Positions 37,669 to 46,278 of a stretch of DNA of 64,000 nucleotides are shown in pieces. Source of the DNA: Steroidobacteraceae bacterium (lineage in GTDB: Bacteria > Pseudomonadota > Gammaproteobacteria > Steroidobacterales > Steroidobacteraceae); the NCBI GenBank assembly GCA_019187495.1, contig JABAQN010000042.1, forward strand, positions 1 to 64,000. Reading direction: 5' to 3'. A program made the translations under genes and the position numbers. Numbering within the stretch: the first letter of the stretch is position 1; every line of letters starts with the position of its first letter. The notes under the pieces are model-generated. The model was not told where the DNA came from and searched no databases. It saw only the letters and a list, made by a program, of their open reading frames with translations.

Positions 37669-38568
37669 ATGGGAGATCTGACCGGCAAGGTCGCGATCGT
37701 GACCGGTTCGGGTGCCGGGCTCGGGCGCGAGGAGGCGCTGCAGCTCGCGCGCCAGGGGGCGCGCGTGGTCGTGAACGACATTCCGGCGGCGCGGGATCGG
37801 GCCGAGGAAGTCGTGGCGGCGATCAAGGCGCTCGGGAGCGAGGCGATCGCGGTGTACGGCGACTGCGCCGATACCGCCGATGCGGGCAGGGTGTTCAAGA
37901 CGGCGCTCGATACTTTCGGCGACGTCAACATCGTCGTGAACAACGCCGGGTTCACCCGCGACAAGACGCTCTATGGCATGACCGACGAGGAGTTCGACTC
38001 GGTGGTGCGGGTGCACCTGCGCGGCCATTTCGTCAACATGCGCAACGCCGCGCAGTACTGGCGCGAGAAGGCGAAGGCGGGTCCCGTGTACGGCCGCCTC
38101 GTGAGCACGGCATCGGAAGCGATGCTGTTCGCCGCGCCCGGCCAGCCGAACTATGCGCCGGCCAAGGCGGGCATCGTGTCGCTCGCGATCGGCGCCGCGA
38201 CGCTGCTGCAGAAGCTCGGTGTCACGAGCAACGTGATCCTGCCGCGGGCACGCACGGCGATGACGGAAAACATGCCGCACGCGCACCTGTTCGCCGCGCC
38301 GAAGGAGGGCTTCGATGTATTCAGCCCGGCAAACGTCGCGCCGATGGTCGGTTACCTCGCCTCGCCGCAGGCGGCGCACATCTCCGGCGAAGTGTTCGTG
38401 GTCTGGGGCGGGCGGGTGACCATCGTGCAGCGCCCCCGGCTCGACGTGTTCTACGACAACCCCCATGGGGGCCAGTGGACGATCGACGACCTGCACTCGA
38501 CACTCTCCCGGTATTTCACCGCCGAACACAAGCCGGTCGTGGACGGCTACGCCGTGCCGCCGCAATGA
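37669..38568 (+). CDS. HSD17B4-like short-chain dehydrogenase (ChsB1-like?)
   Basis: A 299-residue SDR with TGSGAGLGREEAL, NNAGFTRDK, a serine in STASEAM and NYAPAKAG, plus the long C-terminal tail of the HSD17B4 group. In mycobacteria ChsB1, of this type, oxidises the 22-hydroxy side-chain CoA before FadA5; the adjacency to fadA5 suggests the same. AGAAGGAG precedes the ATG. Orthology is not proven because the Rv3548c-like paralogue at 23073-23948 is similar. Confidence 0.8.
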   Translation: MGDLTGKVAIVTGSGAGLGREEALQLARQGARVVVNDIPAARDRAEEVVAAIKALGSEAIAVYGDCADTADAGRVFKTALDTFGDVNIVVNNAGFTRDKTLYGMTDEEFDSVVRVHLRGHFVNMRNAAQYWREKAKAGPVYGRLVSTASEAMLFAAPGQPNYAPAKAGIVSLAIGAATLLQKLGVTSNVILPRARTAMTENMPHAHLFAAPKEGFDVFSPANVAPMVGYLASPQAAHISGEVFVVWGGRVTIVQRPRLDVFYDNPHGGQWTIDDLHSTLSRYFTAEHKPVVDGYAVPPQ

Positions 38569-38581
38569 CAGCGAGGCAGAC

Positions 38582-39058
38582 ATGAATTCCGCACGACCAC
38601 AGATCCGTTTCGACGACCTGCCGGCGCTGACGGCCGCGGTCAGCGAGGAGTTCTCTCCGTGGGGCCCGCCGCTCAAGATCACGCAGGAACTCATTTCGGC
38701 GTTCGCGCGTCTCACGCATGATGAGTTCTGGTTGCACGTCGATCCCGAGCGCGCGCGGCGCGACAGCCCGACCGGCACGACGATCGCGCACGGGTTCCTG
38801 GTCCTGTCGCTGGCACCCGCGCTCAAGACCCCGAGTCCCATCGACATCGCCGGGTTTCGCCGCGCCTTCAACGCCGGGCTCGATCGGGTGCGTTTCGTGC
38901 GCCCGGTCCCGGTCGACTGTGAGATCATCGGTCGCATGCGCCTCGCCGAGGCGCGCGCCGGCACGCGCGGAACCCGCGTCAAGTTCGAGGTACAGGTGCA
39001 GGTCGTCGGGGATCCGGGACCGGCCCTTGCCTACGAACTCCTCGTCGCGTACGAGTGA
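38582..39058 (+). CDS. MaoC-type hydratase
   Basis: A 158-residue hotdog-fold protein with the hydratase-2 motif ARLTHDEFWLHVD...SPTGTTIAHGFLVLSL containing the Asp and His pair. It would hydrate an enoyl-CoA before oxidation by the preceding SDR. It lies 13 bases after that gene. Paralogue of the protein at 27077-27535. Confidence 0.82.
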   Translation: MNSARPQIRFDDLPALTAAVSEEFSPWGPPLKITQELISAFARLTHDEFWLHVDPERARRDSPTGTTIAHGFLVLSLAPALKTPSPIDIAGFRRAFNAGLDRVRFVRPVPVDCEIIGRMRLAEARAGTRGTRVKFEVQVQVVGDPGPALAYELLVAYE

Positions 39059-39207
39059 ACCGCGCGCTGCCGCGATCGACCCGGTGAAGGGACTACTTCA
39101 AATGAGGGTTGACGGTCGCCGCCGCGCATCGGAAAAGACGCAGGCTGGACTGGAAGGGTGGCGCGCGAGCGACCGCCGCAACGACGTATTTACCTGAGGG
39201 CTCACAC

Positions 39208-39732
39208 ATGTCGAATCGCGACAAATTGCAGAAGCCGGACTGGATGACCGAAGAGGAGTTTGCCTGGTTCAAGGACAGCACCTCCTCGCTCGACAAGATC
39301 CGCCGCGACGCGAACGCGGACGTGGCGGACTACCTGGCCAATCCGGCCGGGCGTTCGTCGGGTACGAGCGCCAAGGGCGGCTTCCCGACGCTGCTCCTGA
39401 CCACCATCGGGCGCAAGTCCGGCGAGAAGCGCACGAACCCCGCGGTGTTCATGCGCCATGGCAAGGACCTGGTGGTCGTCGGATCGCTGGCAGGCTATGA
39501 CCAGGACCCGGCATGGGTGCTCAATCTCGACGCCAACCCGAATTGCGAAGTGCAGCTCGATTTCGACAAGTACGCGGCGACTTCGCGCAGCGCGACCGAG
39601 GCGGAACGCAAGGCGCTCTGGCCCGATCTCGTCAAGCTGTTTCCCGCCTGGGGCTACTTCCAGACGCAGACCGAGCGCCCGTTTCCGATCAAGATCCTGA
39701 CGCCGACGGGCCCGATCCCGGCCGGTCGCTGA
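39208..39732 (+). CDS. Deazaflavin (F420)-dependent nitroreductase-family protein
   Basis: A 174-residue split beta-barrel protein of the DDN / FDOR-A type. It shows the core LLLTTIGRKSGEKRTNPAVFM, VVVGSLAGYDQDPAWVLNLDANP and the C-terminal FPIKILTPTGPI. Characterised members reduce quinones, enones or coumarins with F420H2. No signal peptide. It ends the igr-like run before an old-yellow-enzyme type flavoprotein. With the CofC-CofG-CofH gene at 57 kb it supports real F420 use in this organism. Substrate unknown; a steroid enone is plausible. Confidence 0.82.
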   Translation: MSNRDKLQKPDWMTEEEFAWFKDSTSSLDKIRRDANADVADYLANPAGRSSGTSAKGGFPTLLLTTIGRKSGEKRTNPAVFMRHGKDLVVVGSLAGYDQDPAWVLNLDANPNCEVQLDFDKYAATSRSATEAERKALWPDLVKLFPAWGYFQTQTERPFPIKILTPTGPIPAGR

Positions 39733-39759
39733 GCCGCCTCATCCACAGGGGAACGCAGA

Positions 39760-41757
39760 ATGAGCCAAGTGAATTTCGAGCACCTGTTCACGCCGCTGCA
39801 AGTGGGCCCGATGCGGGTGCCGAACCGGATCTGCGAGACGACGAACACCATCAATTCGTCGATGACTCCGGGGATGATCGATGAGCACTTCATCGCCCAC
39901 CATGTCGCCAAGGCCCGCGGCGGCACGGGCTGGATCGGCAGCGAGACCTGGCTCCTCAACGTTCCCTTCCCGCCGGAGACACCGGACGAGATCGGCCTGT
40001 CGATCGGCTGCGCCCCGCACGGCGCGGCCTACCAGTACCCGGCGTTCGCGGAGGGCATGAAGAAGTTCGTCGACGAAGTGCACGCGGCAGGCTCCGTCGC
40101 GATCGTGCAGCTGACGCAGCTGACTTCCGCGTGGGGACCCTCGGCGGTGCCGATGGTCGGCGCGCAGTCCTACACGCCGCACGTGCTGACCGAGGCCGAC
40201 ATCGAGTTCTGCATCAACACCTATGCGGATGCGGCCGCGGTGGCCAAGGCGGTGGGTGCGGACGGTATCGAGGTGCACTGTGCCCACGAGACGATGGGCC
40301 ACAGTTTCCTGTCGCCCGTCAGCAACCGGCGGACAGACAAGTGGGGCGGCGGCCCGACCGAGCGGGTCCGCTTCGTCGTCGAGGTACTGAAGGGCATACG
40401 CGCGCGGGTCGGGGACTCGGTGGCGCTCGGCATCCGCATCAGCGCGCAGGAATTCCGCCAGGGCGGCTACGACATCATGGAATTCCGCGAAATGCTCTAT
40501 GCGATCGCGGAAACCGGCTTGCTCGATTTCGCCGACATCGATACCGGCCATTGCTGGGGCGCGCCGTCCTATGTGCCGAATTCGTATTATCCGCACGCGG
40601 AATACCGCGAGGCGGGCAAGGCGGCCAAGGAAGACCTGTCCGGACTCGACAAGAAGGTGGCCGTGCTCTTCACCGGCCGCATCAATGATCCGGTGCTCGC
40701 CGAAAGCCTGATCAAGGACGGCTATTGCGACCTGGTCGGCATGGTGCGCGCCGGCATCGCCGACCCCGAGTTCGCGAACAAGGCGCGCGAGGGCAGGCTC
40801 GGCGAAATCCGCCGCTGCATCGCCTGCACGCGCTGCATCGACGAGGCTTCCGAATCGCTCTATATCCCGTACACGCCGATGTGCTCGATCAATCCGGTCA
40901 TCGGCAACGAACTGCGCTGGAAGGACCAGTACAAGCCCGCCACGAAGAAGAAGCGCGTGGTCGTGGTCGGCGGCGGCCTCGCCGGCTGCGAGGCGGCACG
41001 GATCTCGGCGCTGCGCGGCCACCAGGTGACGCTGCTCGAGCAGGGCAAGCGGCTCGGGGGCCAGTTGCTGATCGCCTCCAGGGCCCCGGGGCGCGATTCC
41101 TTCGAGGACCAGGTCTATTTCGAAGAGAACGAGATGAAACGCACCGGCGTCGAGGTGCGACTCGAGACGAAGGCCGACCTGGCCGCGATCAAGGCATTGA
41201 AGCCCGAGGCGATCGTCATCGCCACCGGCGCGGTGCCGCGCGTGCCGCACGATGTGGAGGGACTCGAGCTGCCGCATGTCGTATACGGCTGGGACGTGAT
41301 GACAGGTGTGGCGAAGACAGGCAAGCGCGTGGCGGTCATCTCGCAGGAGGACTACTACGAAACCCCGGTCGTCGCGGATTTCCTCGCGAGCAAGGGCAAG
41401 GAAGTCACGGTTTTCTGCAAGAACGTGCACCTCGGCTGGGAGGTGGCCCGCTATTCGCTCGGCATGGTGATCGCGCGCATGGAGAGCCTCGGCGTGACCA
41501 CCGTTCCCAACGTGACGCTGACGAAAGTGGATGCGAAGGGAATCGATTTCGTCTCGGCCGTCGGCAGCAAGACGTCGCGCTTCGAGGGCTTCGACAGCGT
41601 GGTGCTGGTGTACGGCGCAGTGGCTCAGCCGGAACTTTACGAGCAGCTGAAGGCGGAAGGTGGCACTGCGGAATTGTTCCTCGCAGGAGCCGCATGGTTG
41701 CCGCGCCGCATGGCGGAAGCGACGCGCCACGGCGCCCATATCGGCCTCGCGATATAG
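39760..41757 (+). CDS. Old-yellow-enzyme / 2,4-dienoyl-CoA reductase family flavoprotein (BaiCD/BaiH-like)
   Basis: A 665-residue cytoplasmic flavoprotein. Residues ~1-370 are an FMN TIM barrel; an iron-sulfur cluster is bound by C-x2-C-x2-C (CIACTRC) and a later MCSINP cysteine; residues ~390-665 are an FAD/NAD(P) Rossmann module beginning RVVVVGGGLAGCEAARI. The architecture equals FadH and the bile-acid enzymes BaiCD and BaiH, which act on 3-oxo-4-ene steroids. Reduction or oxidation of a steroid enone is therefore likely, with dienoyl-CoA reduction as the alternative. Confidence 0.87.
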   Translation: MSQVNFEHLFTPLQVGPMRVPNRICETTNTINSSMTPGMIDEHFIAHHVAKARGGTGWIGSETWLLNVPFPPETPDEIGLSIGCAPHGAAYQYPAFAEGMKKFVDEVHAAGSVAIVQLTQLTSAWGPSAVPMVGAQSYTPHVLTEADIEFCINTYADAAAVAKAVGADGIEVHCAHETMGHSFLSPVSNRRTDKWGGGPTERVRFVVEVLKGIRARVGDSVALGIRISAQEFRQGGYDIMEFREMLYAIAETGLLDFADIDTGHCWGAPSYVPNSYYPHAEYREAGKAAKEDLSGLDKKVAVLFTGRINDPVLAESLIKDGYCDLVGMVRAGIADPEFANKAREGRLGEIRRCIACTRCIDEASESLYIPYTPMCSINPVIGNELRWKDQYKPATKKKRVVVVGGGLAGCEAARISALRGHQVTLLEQGKRLGGQLLIASRAPGRDSFEDQVYFEENEMKRTGVEVRLETKADLAAIKALKPEAIVIATGAVPRVPHDVEGLELPHVVYGWDVMTGVAKTGKRVAVISQEDYYETPVVADFLASKGKEVTVFCKNVHLGWEVARYSLGMVIARMESLGVTTVPNVTLTKVDAKGIDFVSAVGSKTSRFEGFDSVVLVYGAVAQPELYEQLKAEGGTAELFLAGAAWLPRRMAEATRHGAHIGLAI

Positions 41758-41759
41758 AC

Positions 41760-42251
41760 ATGCGCGGAAGAAAGATCGTCAGTCCGATCGCGGCCCTGTT
41801 GCTGCTCGCTGCGCACCCCGCGATCGCGCAGGAACCCGCACCGTCCGCCACGACGGCTTCCGTCGCCACAGGGTTGCCGTGGAAGCTCGATCCGGCCGTG
41901 CTCGCCGGCGAGGGCCTGAAGGACGTGCCGCCGGTGCCGAAGTCGGTGCTGCTGAGCGGTGTCTCGCATCCTCGCCGGGCGGTGCTGCACATGGGCGACG
42001 ACATCGTGGTCGTCGTCTACGAGGAGCAACCCGTGAAGATCGCGTTGCGGGGCACGGGCATGCCGTACAACGAGTTCGTGCACGTGCTCGCCGGATCGCT
42101 CGTCCTGACCGACTCGAACGGTCGCGCGCAGGAGTTTCGCGAGGGCGATTTCCTCGTCATCCCGCAGGGATTTACCGGGACCTGGGAAACGAAGGGCGTG
42201 TTTCGCGAGCTCGTCTTCATCACGCGCGCCGCGTGGGATGCGACACACTGA
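41760..42251 (+). CDS. Secreted cupin-domain protein
   Basis: A 163-residue protein with a Sec signal peptide (ISPIAALLLLAAHPAIAQ-type, cleavage near AIAQE) and a single cupin domain: YNEFVHVLAGSLVLTD and REGDFLVIPQGFTGTWE. It is periplasmic. The histidine content of the metal site looks reduced, so it may bind a ligand rather than catalyse. It starts two bases after the flavoprotein stop codon, so it is in the same transcript. Function unknown. Confidence 0.75.
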   Translation: MRGRKIVSPIAALLLLAAHPAIAQEPAPSATTASVATGLPWKLDPAVLAGEGLKDVPPVPKSVLLSGVSHPRRAVLHMGDDIVVVVYEEQPVKIALRGTGMPYNEFVHVLAGSLVLTDSNGRAQEFREGDFLVIPQGFTGTWETKGVFRELVFITRAAWDATH

Positions 42252-42347
42252 CCGGTGGCCGGCGGGTGCAGCTGCGCTCGCCGCTCATTCCCGAAAAGTT
42301 CCGGATATTCAATCCGGGGGTTGCACAAGCAACGGTACGCGTCTCTG

Positions 42348-42375
42348 TTGACAATGACATATCGATCGATATCCA
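42348..42375 (+). promoter_or_regulatory. Putative promoter with a palindrome in the spacer
   Basis: TTGACA at 42348-42353, then 16 bases, then TATCCA at 42370-42375. Within the spacer is a perfect 14-bp palindrome ATATCGATCGATAT (42359-42372), which would suit a repressor site. It lies about 95 bases before the PQQ dehydrogenase ATG. An upstream CCGGAT-N5-ATCCGG hairpin at 42301-42317 may end the cupin transcript. Confidence 0.4.
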
Positions 42376-42467
42376 ATGCGGTTCGACCTGCACGTATCCG
42401 ACATCAGGGCGATGCGCGGATGCACGAATCCGATGGCGGGAAACTCGGGCATGGAGCGAATCCGGCA

Positions 42468-44426
42468 ATGTCTCGATCAAGGTTTTCGCGAGTGAGATCT
42501 TCGAGGTGGACAGCCGGCGCCGTGCTCGCGCTGGGACTGCTGCTCGCCGGAGAGGCGCTCGCGGCATCGTCGGGCGTCACCTCGGGTTCGGCGCCCGACG
42601 AGCAAGCCATGCGTGGAGAGGCGTTGTACAGGCAGCGATGCGCGGCCTGCCACGATCACCCGCAGGATCGAATCCCGCCGCGCGAGTTGCTCGGGTTTCG
42701 CTCGCCACGCGCGGTGGTCCGGGTGCTCACGCACGGCACGATGCGCCCGATGGCCGAGGGGCTCGACTCGAGCGAGATTGCCGCGCTCGCCACCTATCTC
42801 ACTGGCCGTGCGCCGGGGTCGGAGCCGGTGCCGCTGCCGAACCGCTGCGCGAAGCCGGGCGCAGTGGTCACGGTGGGAAGCGGCGATTGGCCGTCCATCG
42901 GCCGCGACGTCGCAGGTCAGCGCTTCCAGCCTGAGCCGGGTCTGCGTGCAAGCGACCTGCCGCACCTGAAGCTGAAGTGGGCTTTCGCTTACCCGGAAGG
43001 TGCCTCGGGACCGGTGCAAGTGGCCGGCGGTCGGGTGTTTCTCGCCTCGGGCGACGGCCAGGTGCACTCGCTCGATGCGCGCAGCGGCTGCAGCTTCTGG
43101 AGTTTCGGGACCGGCCGCGTGGTGCGCGCCGTGACGGTTGCGGAGTTTGTGGCCGGCGAGGGCAATGCGCGCCGCTCGGCCGTTTTCTTCGGAGATGACC
43201 AGGGCATCGTCACTGCGCTCGATGCAACGAGTGGTGCGCTGCTGTGGAAAACGCAGGTCGAGACGCATCCGCTCGCCCGCATCACCGCGCCGCCGTCGGT
43301 GTACGGCGGTCGGGTGTTCGTGCCGGTCTCGGGCATGGAGGATCCGCTTACCCACGATGCTTCCTATGCCTGTTGCACCCACCGAGGCAGCGTTATCGCG
43401 CTCGACGCCGCAAGCGGCACCGTCCTCTGGAAGCAGTACACCATCGAGTCTGCGCCTCGGCCGTTGCCGAAGGCGAGCCCGGAAAGCGTGCAGCACTTCG
43501 GGCCGGCGGGCGGCTCCGTCTTTACCCCGCTTGGTATCGATGCGCGGCGCGAACTCGTGTACGCAGCGACCGCGGAGGCCTACGCCCGCGAGAGTCCCCC
43601 GGGTTCGTATGCGGTGATCGCCTTCGACATGAAGTCCGGTGCGCGGCGCTGGGAGCGCCAGTTCATGCCGGAGAACGGCGAGCGTGACCGTATCTGCCGC
43701 GAGACAGGCGAGACCGATTGCCGCAACCTCTTCTCGCTCAGCACACAGGTCATGGTGCACACGCTGGCGGGCGATCGGGACAGGCTGTTCGTCGGCAGCA
43801 AGGCAGGGTGGGTGTACGCGCTCGACCCCGACGCGCAAGGACGCATGCTGTGGAGCCGAAAGATCGGGCGTGGTGGAGATCTCGGCGGAATCATGTATGG
43901 TCCGTCGGCGGACGCGCAGACACTCTACGTGCCGATTGCGGACACGACGGTCATGCCGCCGGCGCGTGCCGGCGGACTCGCCGCACTCGATGTGCGAACG
44001 GGCGCGGTGCGCTGGCAACTCGAATCCGAATTGCCGCGCTGCAGCTGGCAGGCCGGTGAACCGGCGGCCTGCAAGGACGTGAATACCTGCGATTGCAGCA
44101 GCGCCAAGGCGGCCGCCACCACGACGATTCCGGGTGCGGTGTTCGCGGGCGGCTGGGATGGGCACTTGCGCGCCTATGCGACCGCCAACGGCCGGTTGCT
44201 CTGGGATGCGGACACGGCCGTTCCGGTCGCGGCCGTGAACGGTGTGCCGGCGCGCGGCGGTCAGCTGGGCGGGTATCCCGTCGTCGTGGCGCACGGAGCC
44301 GTCTACGTCACATCCGGCGCGAGCGCGATGGGACGTCCCGGGAACGCGCTACTCGTCTATGCGATCAACGGCAAGGCAGCGGTCACGGGCGGTACCGATG
44401 TGCGGCCGGATCAGCTTGAGCAGTGA
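42468..44426 (+). CDS. Cytochrome c-PQQ dehydrogenase (polyvinyl-alcohol-dehydrogenase-like)
   Basis: A 652-residue periplasmic quinohaemoprotein. It has an N-terminal signal (AVLALGLLLAGEALA), then a cytochrome c domain with haem site Cys58-Cys61-His62 (CAACH), then an eight-bladed PQQ propeller with repeated ALDA..G..LW motifs and a vicinal cysteine pair (YACCTHRG) typical of PQQ enzymes. The haem domain before the propeller is the arrangement of polyvinyl alcohol dehydrogenase. It would oxidise an alcohol and pass electrons to the respiratory chain. An open frame continues upstream, but the ATG at 42468 precedes the signal peptide and has GGAG nearby. Its 3' end overlaps the convergent TetR gene by 78 bases. 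Confidence 0.83.
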   Translation: MSRSRFSRVRSSRWTAGAVLALGLLLAGEALAASSGVTSGSAPDEQAMRGEALYRQRCAACHDHPQDRIPPRELLGFRSPRAVVRVLTHGTMRPMAEGLDSSEIAALATYLTGRAPGSEPVPLPNRCAKPGAVVTVGSGDWPSIGRDVAGQRFQPEPGLRASDLPHLKLKWAFAYPEGASGPVQVAGGRVFLASGDGQVHSLDARSGCSFWSFGTGRVVRAVTVAEFVAGEGNARRSAVFFGDDQGIVTALDATSGALLWKTQVETHPLARITAPPSVYGGRVFVPVSGMEDPLTHDASYACCTHRGSVIALDAASGTVLWKQYTIESAPRPLPKASPESVQHFGPAGGSVFTPLGIDARRELVYAATAEAYARESPPGSYAVIAFDMKSGARRWERQFMPENGERDRICRETGETDCRNLFSLSTQVMVHTLAGDRDRLFVGSKAGWVYALDPDAQGRMLWSRKIGRGGDLGGIMYGPSADAQTLYVPIADTTVMPPARAGGLAALDVRTGAVRWQLESELPRCSWQAGEPAACKDVNTCDCSSAKAAATTTIPGAVFAGGWDGHLRAYATANGRLLWDADTAVPVAAVNGVPARGGQLGGYPVVVAHGAVYVTSGASAMGRPGNALLVYAINGKAAVTGGTDVRPDQLEQ

Positions 44427-44960
44427 TCGGCGTTGTCTCGCCGGGGGCCAACGGGCAGGATCCATGGCGGCCATTCTTGCAACACCATCCATGGCGGCAA
44501 TGAGAAGATCAGCAGTCTCTTCACGATCTTCATCACGGCTGCCATCGGCGAGCAATGCCGCGGCCAGCAAACGTCGTGCGTATTCGTAATGGCGGAGGTA
44601 GGCCTTGCGGACCGCGGGGTTGCTGACCGCGAGGGCGCCGAAGGCCTGCCAGACGAACTCCTCGCGCCGCAGCTCTGGCGTGACAGGCAAGCTGTGCAGC
44701 AGGATCCGGTCCACCGCACCTTTCCTGGGTGCGTCCAGGTGCTCGAGGCGCTCGTTCTCACGATCCACGGTCTCCTGCCATGCTGCCATGACGAGGTCTT
44801 CTTTCGAAGCAAACCAGTGATTGATGAGGCCGATGGTGCAGCCGGCTTCCTTGGCGACCCGTCGCATGGACAGGCCCTCAAGTCCATCCCGGGCAAGAAC
44901 CCGAAAGGCGCTCCGGGCGATCCGGCGGCGCTGCTCCTGGACATTCACGCGTCTGGCCAT
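44349..44960 (-). CDS. TetR-family regulator (BetI-like)
   Basis: A 203-residue regulator. The helix-turn-helix is in LSMRRVAKEAGCTIGLINHWFASK; the rest is an alpha-helical ligand domain of the BetI/TetR_C_6 kind. It converges on the PQQ dehydrogenase gene and its last 26 codons overlap that gene antisense. It may control the PQQ gene through the palindrome at 42359-42372, or the divergent LuxR-type gene; neither is shown. An 8-bp ATAATTAT palindrome lies just upstream at 44972-44979. Confidence 0.85.
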   Translation of the reverse strand: MARRVNVQEQRRRIARSAFRVLARDGLEGLSMRRVAKEAGCTIGLINHWFASKEDLVMAAWQETVDRENERLEHLDAPRKGAVDRILLHSLPVTPELRREEFVWQAFGALAVSNPAVRKAYLRHYEYARRLLAAALLADGSRDEDREETADLLIAAMDGVARMAAMDPARWPPARQRRSLLKLIRPHIGTARDRCLAVDRIDE

Positions 44961-45103
44961 GGGGAGCGAGTATAATTATGACCGTCAACGGCGCGGGCAG
45001 GAATCGTGCGATGGGGGAGCGCGTGCCCGCGGAAGACATTCTCCCGTGCGGATCGCGATTGCGCCGGATCAGCACACCATTCGCGCTGTGATACTGTCGC
45101 CGC

Positions 45104-46264
45104 ATGGTCCCGGAGCCCGAAAGTTCTTCCGACCAGTTTCAGCGGCTCGTCGAACTCGTTTATGAGGGCCCGCTCGAGTCCCGCCCCTGGGAGAGCTTTC
45201 TGCGGGAACTGCGCTGCATCACCGGAGATCGCGCGGCGGCGATAACCCTGCACCATCCGGACACCGGCGGCATGGACAGTTACGTCATGGCTGCGGCTGC
45301 CGAAGATTGCGTGGATTGGGGGGAAGCCGAGCGCATCTACGCGCAAGAGCATCTGCAGTCGGATCCCGCGCGTGTCGACTTGCTCGAACCTGGCCGGATC
45401 GTCGTCACGGATGCGTCGAATGTCGCGCCTTCCTACGGAGAGTTCCTCCGCGCCCGTGGCATCGCTCACTTCCTCAGGATGATGTTCGTGGACCCGGGCG
45501 GGATGCGCGCCTGGCTGGACGTGATTCGGGCGTGCGACAAGCAGCCGTTCACGTCAGCAGAGCGGCTTTTCTTCGGACGATTGCTGCCGCATCTGGAAAG
45601 AGCGCTCAAATTGTATGCCGCACTGATGCGCTCGGAAATCGCGCGATCGCTGTACGAAGAGACTGTCGATCACTTCATCATCGGCGCAATGCTGCTCGAC
45701 GGACATGGGGAAATCATCCATTCCAATGCCGCAGGCAACGAGATCCTGGCCGCACGCACCGATATCAGGATCAGGAATCGTCGCATCTTCCTGCAGGATG
45801 CCATCGCCCAGCAGGAACTCGACGATGCGGTGGCGGCGATTTCCCGCGGGCGTGATTCGAAGGAGCTTGCGCCGACCAGCCGGATCATCAAGATCGGCGG
45901 TGCGACGGGATCGTTGCTCGGGTTATTGGTCCGGCCCGTGCCGCTCGCCATATACTACCGCGGTGATCACGCACCGCATGTGATCGTCTACTTCAGCGAT
46001 CTCGCGCGACGCTTCGAGGCATTTCAACCCTCCAACGTGCGGTCGCAGAACCTGGTTGCCAGACTGTTCGGGTTGACTCGACAGCAAGCGCGGCTTGCGC
46101 TGCTCATGGCCGATGGGTGCACGCTATCCGAGGCGGCGGTTGAAATGCATGTCAGCGAACGGACTGCCAGGAATTACTCGATCGATATCTATCAGCGAAT
46201 GGATATCAAACGACAGGCGGACCTCGTCAGGATCATCCATCGATGCGTTGCGTTGCTGCGATGA
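45104..46264 (+). CDS. LuxR-type helix-turn-helix regulator
   Basis: A 386-residue protein. The C-terminus is a LuxR/GerE helix-turn-helix (LFGLTRQQARLALLMADGCTLSEAAVEMHVSERTA split over two helices), and the long N-terminal part looks like a PAS/GAF-type sensing region (VDHFIIGAMLLDGHGEIIHSNAAGNEIL). It is a paralogue of the regulator at 56045-57223, sharing the FxxLV..IY.GPL..PW opening. It lies convergent to the amine-oxidase/TonB operon, which it may control. Confidence 0.82.
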   Translation: MVPEPESSSDQFQRLVELVYEGPLESRPWESFLRELRCITGDRAAAITLHHPDTGGMDSYVMAAAAEDCVDWGEAERIYAQEHLQSDPARVDLLEPGRIVVTDASNVAPSYGEFLRARGIAHFLRMMFVDPGGMRAWLDVIRACDKQPFTSAERLFFGRLLPHLERALKLYAALMRSEIARSLYEETVDHFIIGAMLLDGHGEIIHSNAAGNEILAARTDIRIRNRRIFLQDAIAQQELDDAVAAISRGRDSKELAPTSRIIKIGGATGSLLGLLVRPVPLAIYYRGDHAPHVIVYFSDLARRFEAFQPSNVRSQNLVARLFGLTRQQARLALLMADGCTLSEAAVEMHVSERTARNYSIDIYQRMDIKRQADLVRIIHRCVALLR

Positions 46265-46278
46265 GCGCGATGCCCGCC

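Noticed and set aside
39739-41739. A 666-codon open frame on the minus strand opposite the flavoprotein gene
   Set aside because: GC-rich coding DNA often leaves the opposite strand open. The plus strand has a clear FadH/BaiCD family match; the minus frame has no motif and is rich in His, Arg and Ala.
44972-44979. ATAATTAT palindrome upstream of the TetR gene as an operator
   Set aside because: Only 8 bp and AT-rich; such short palindromes occur by chance.
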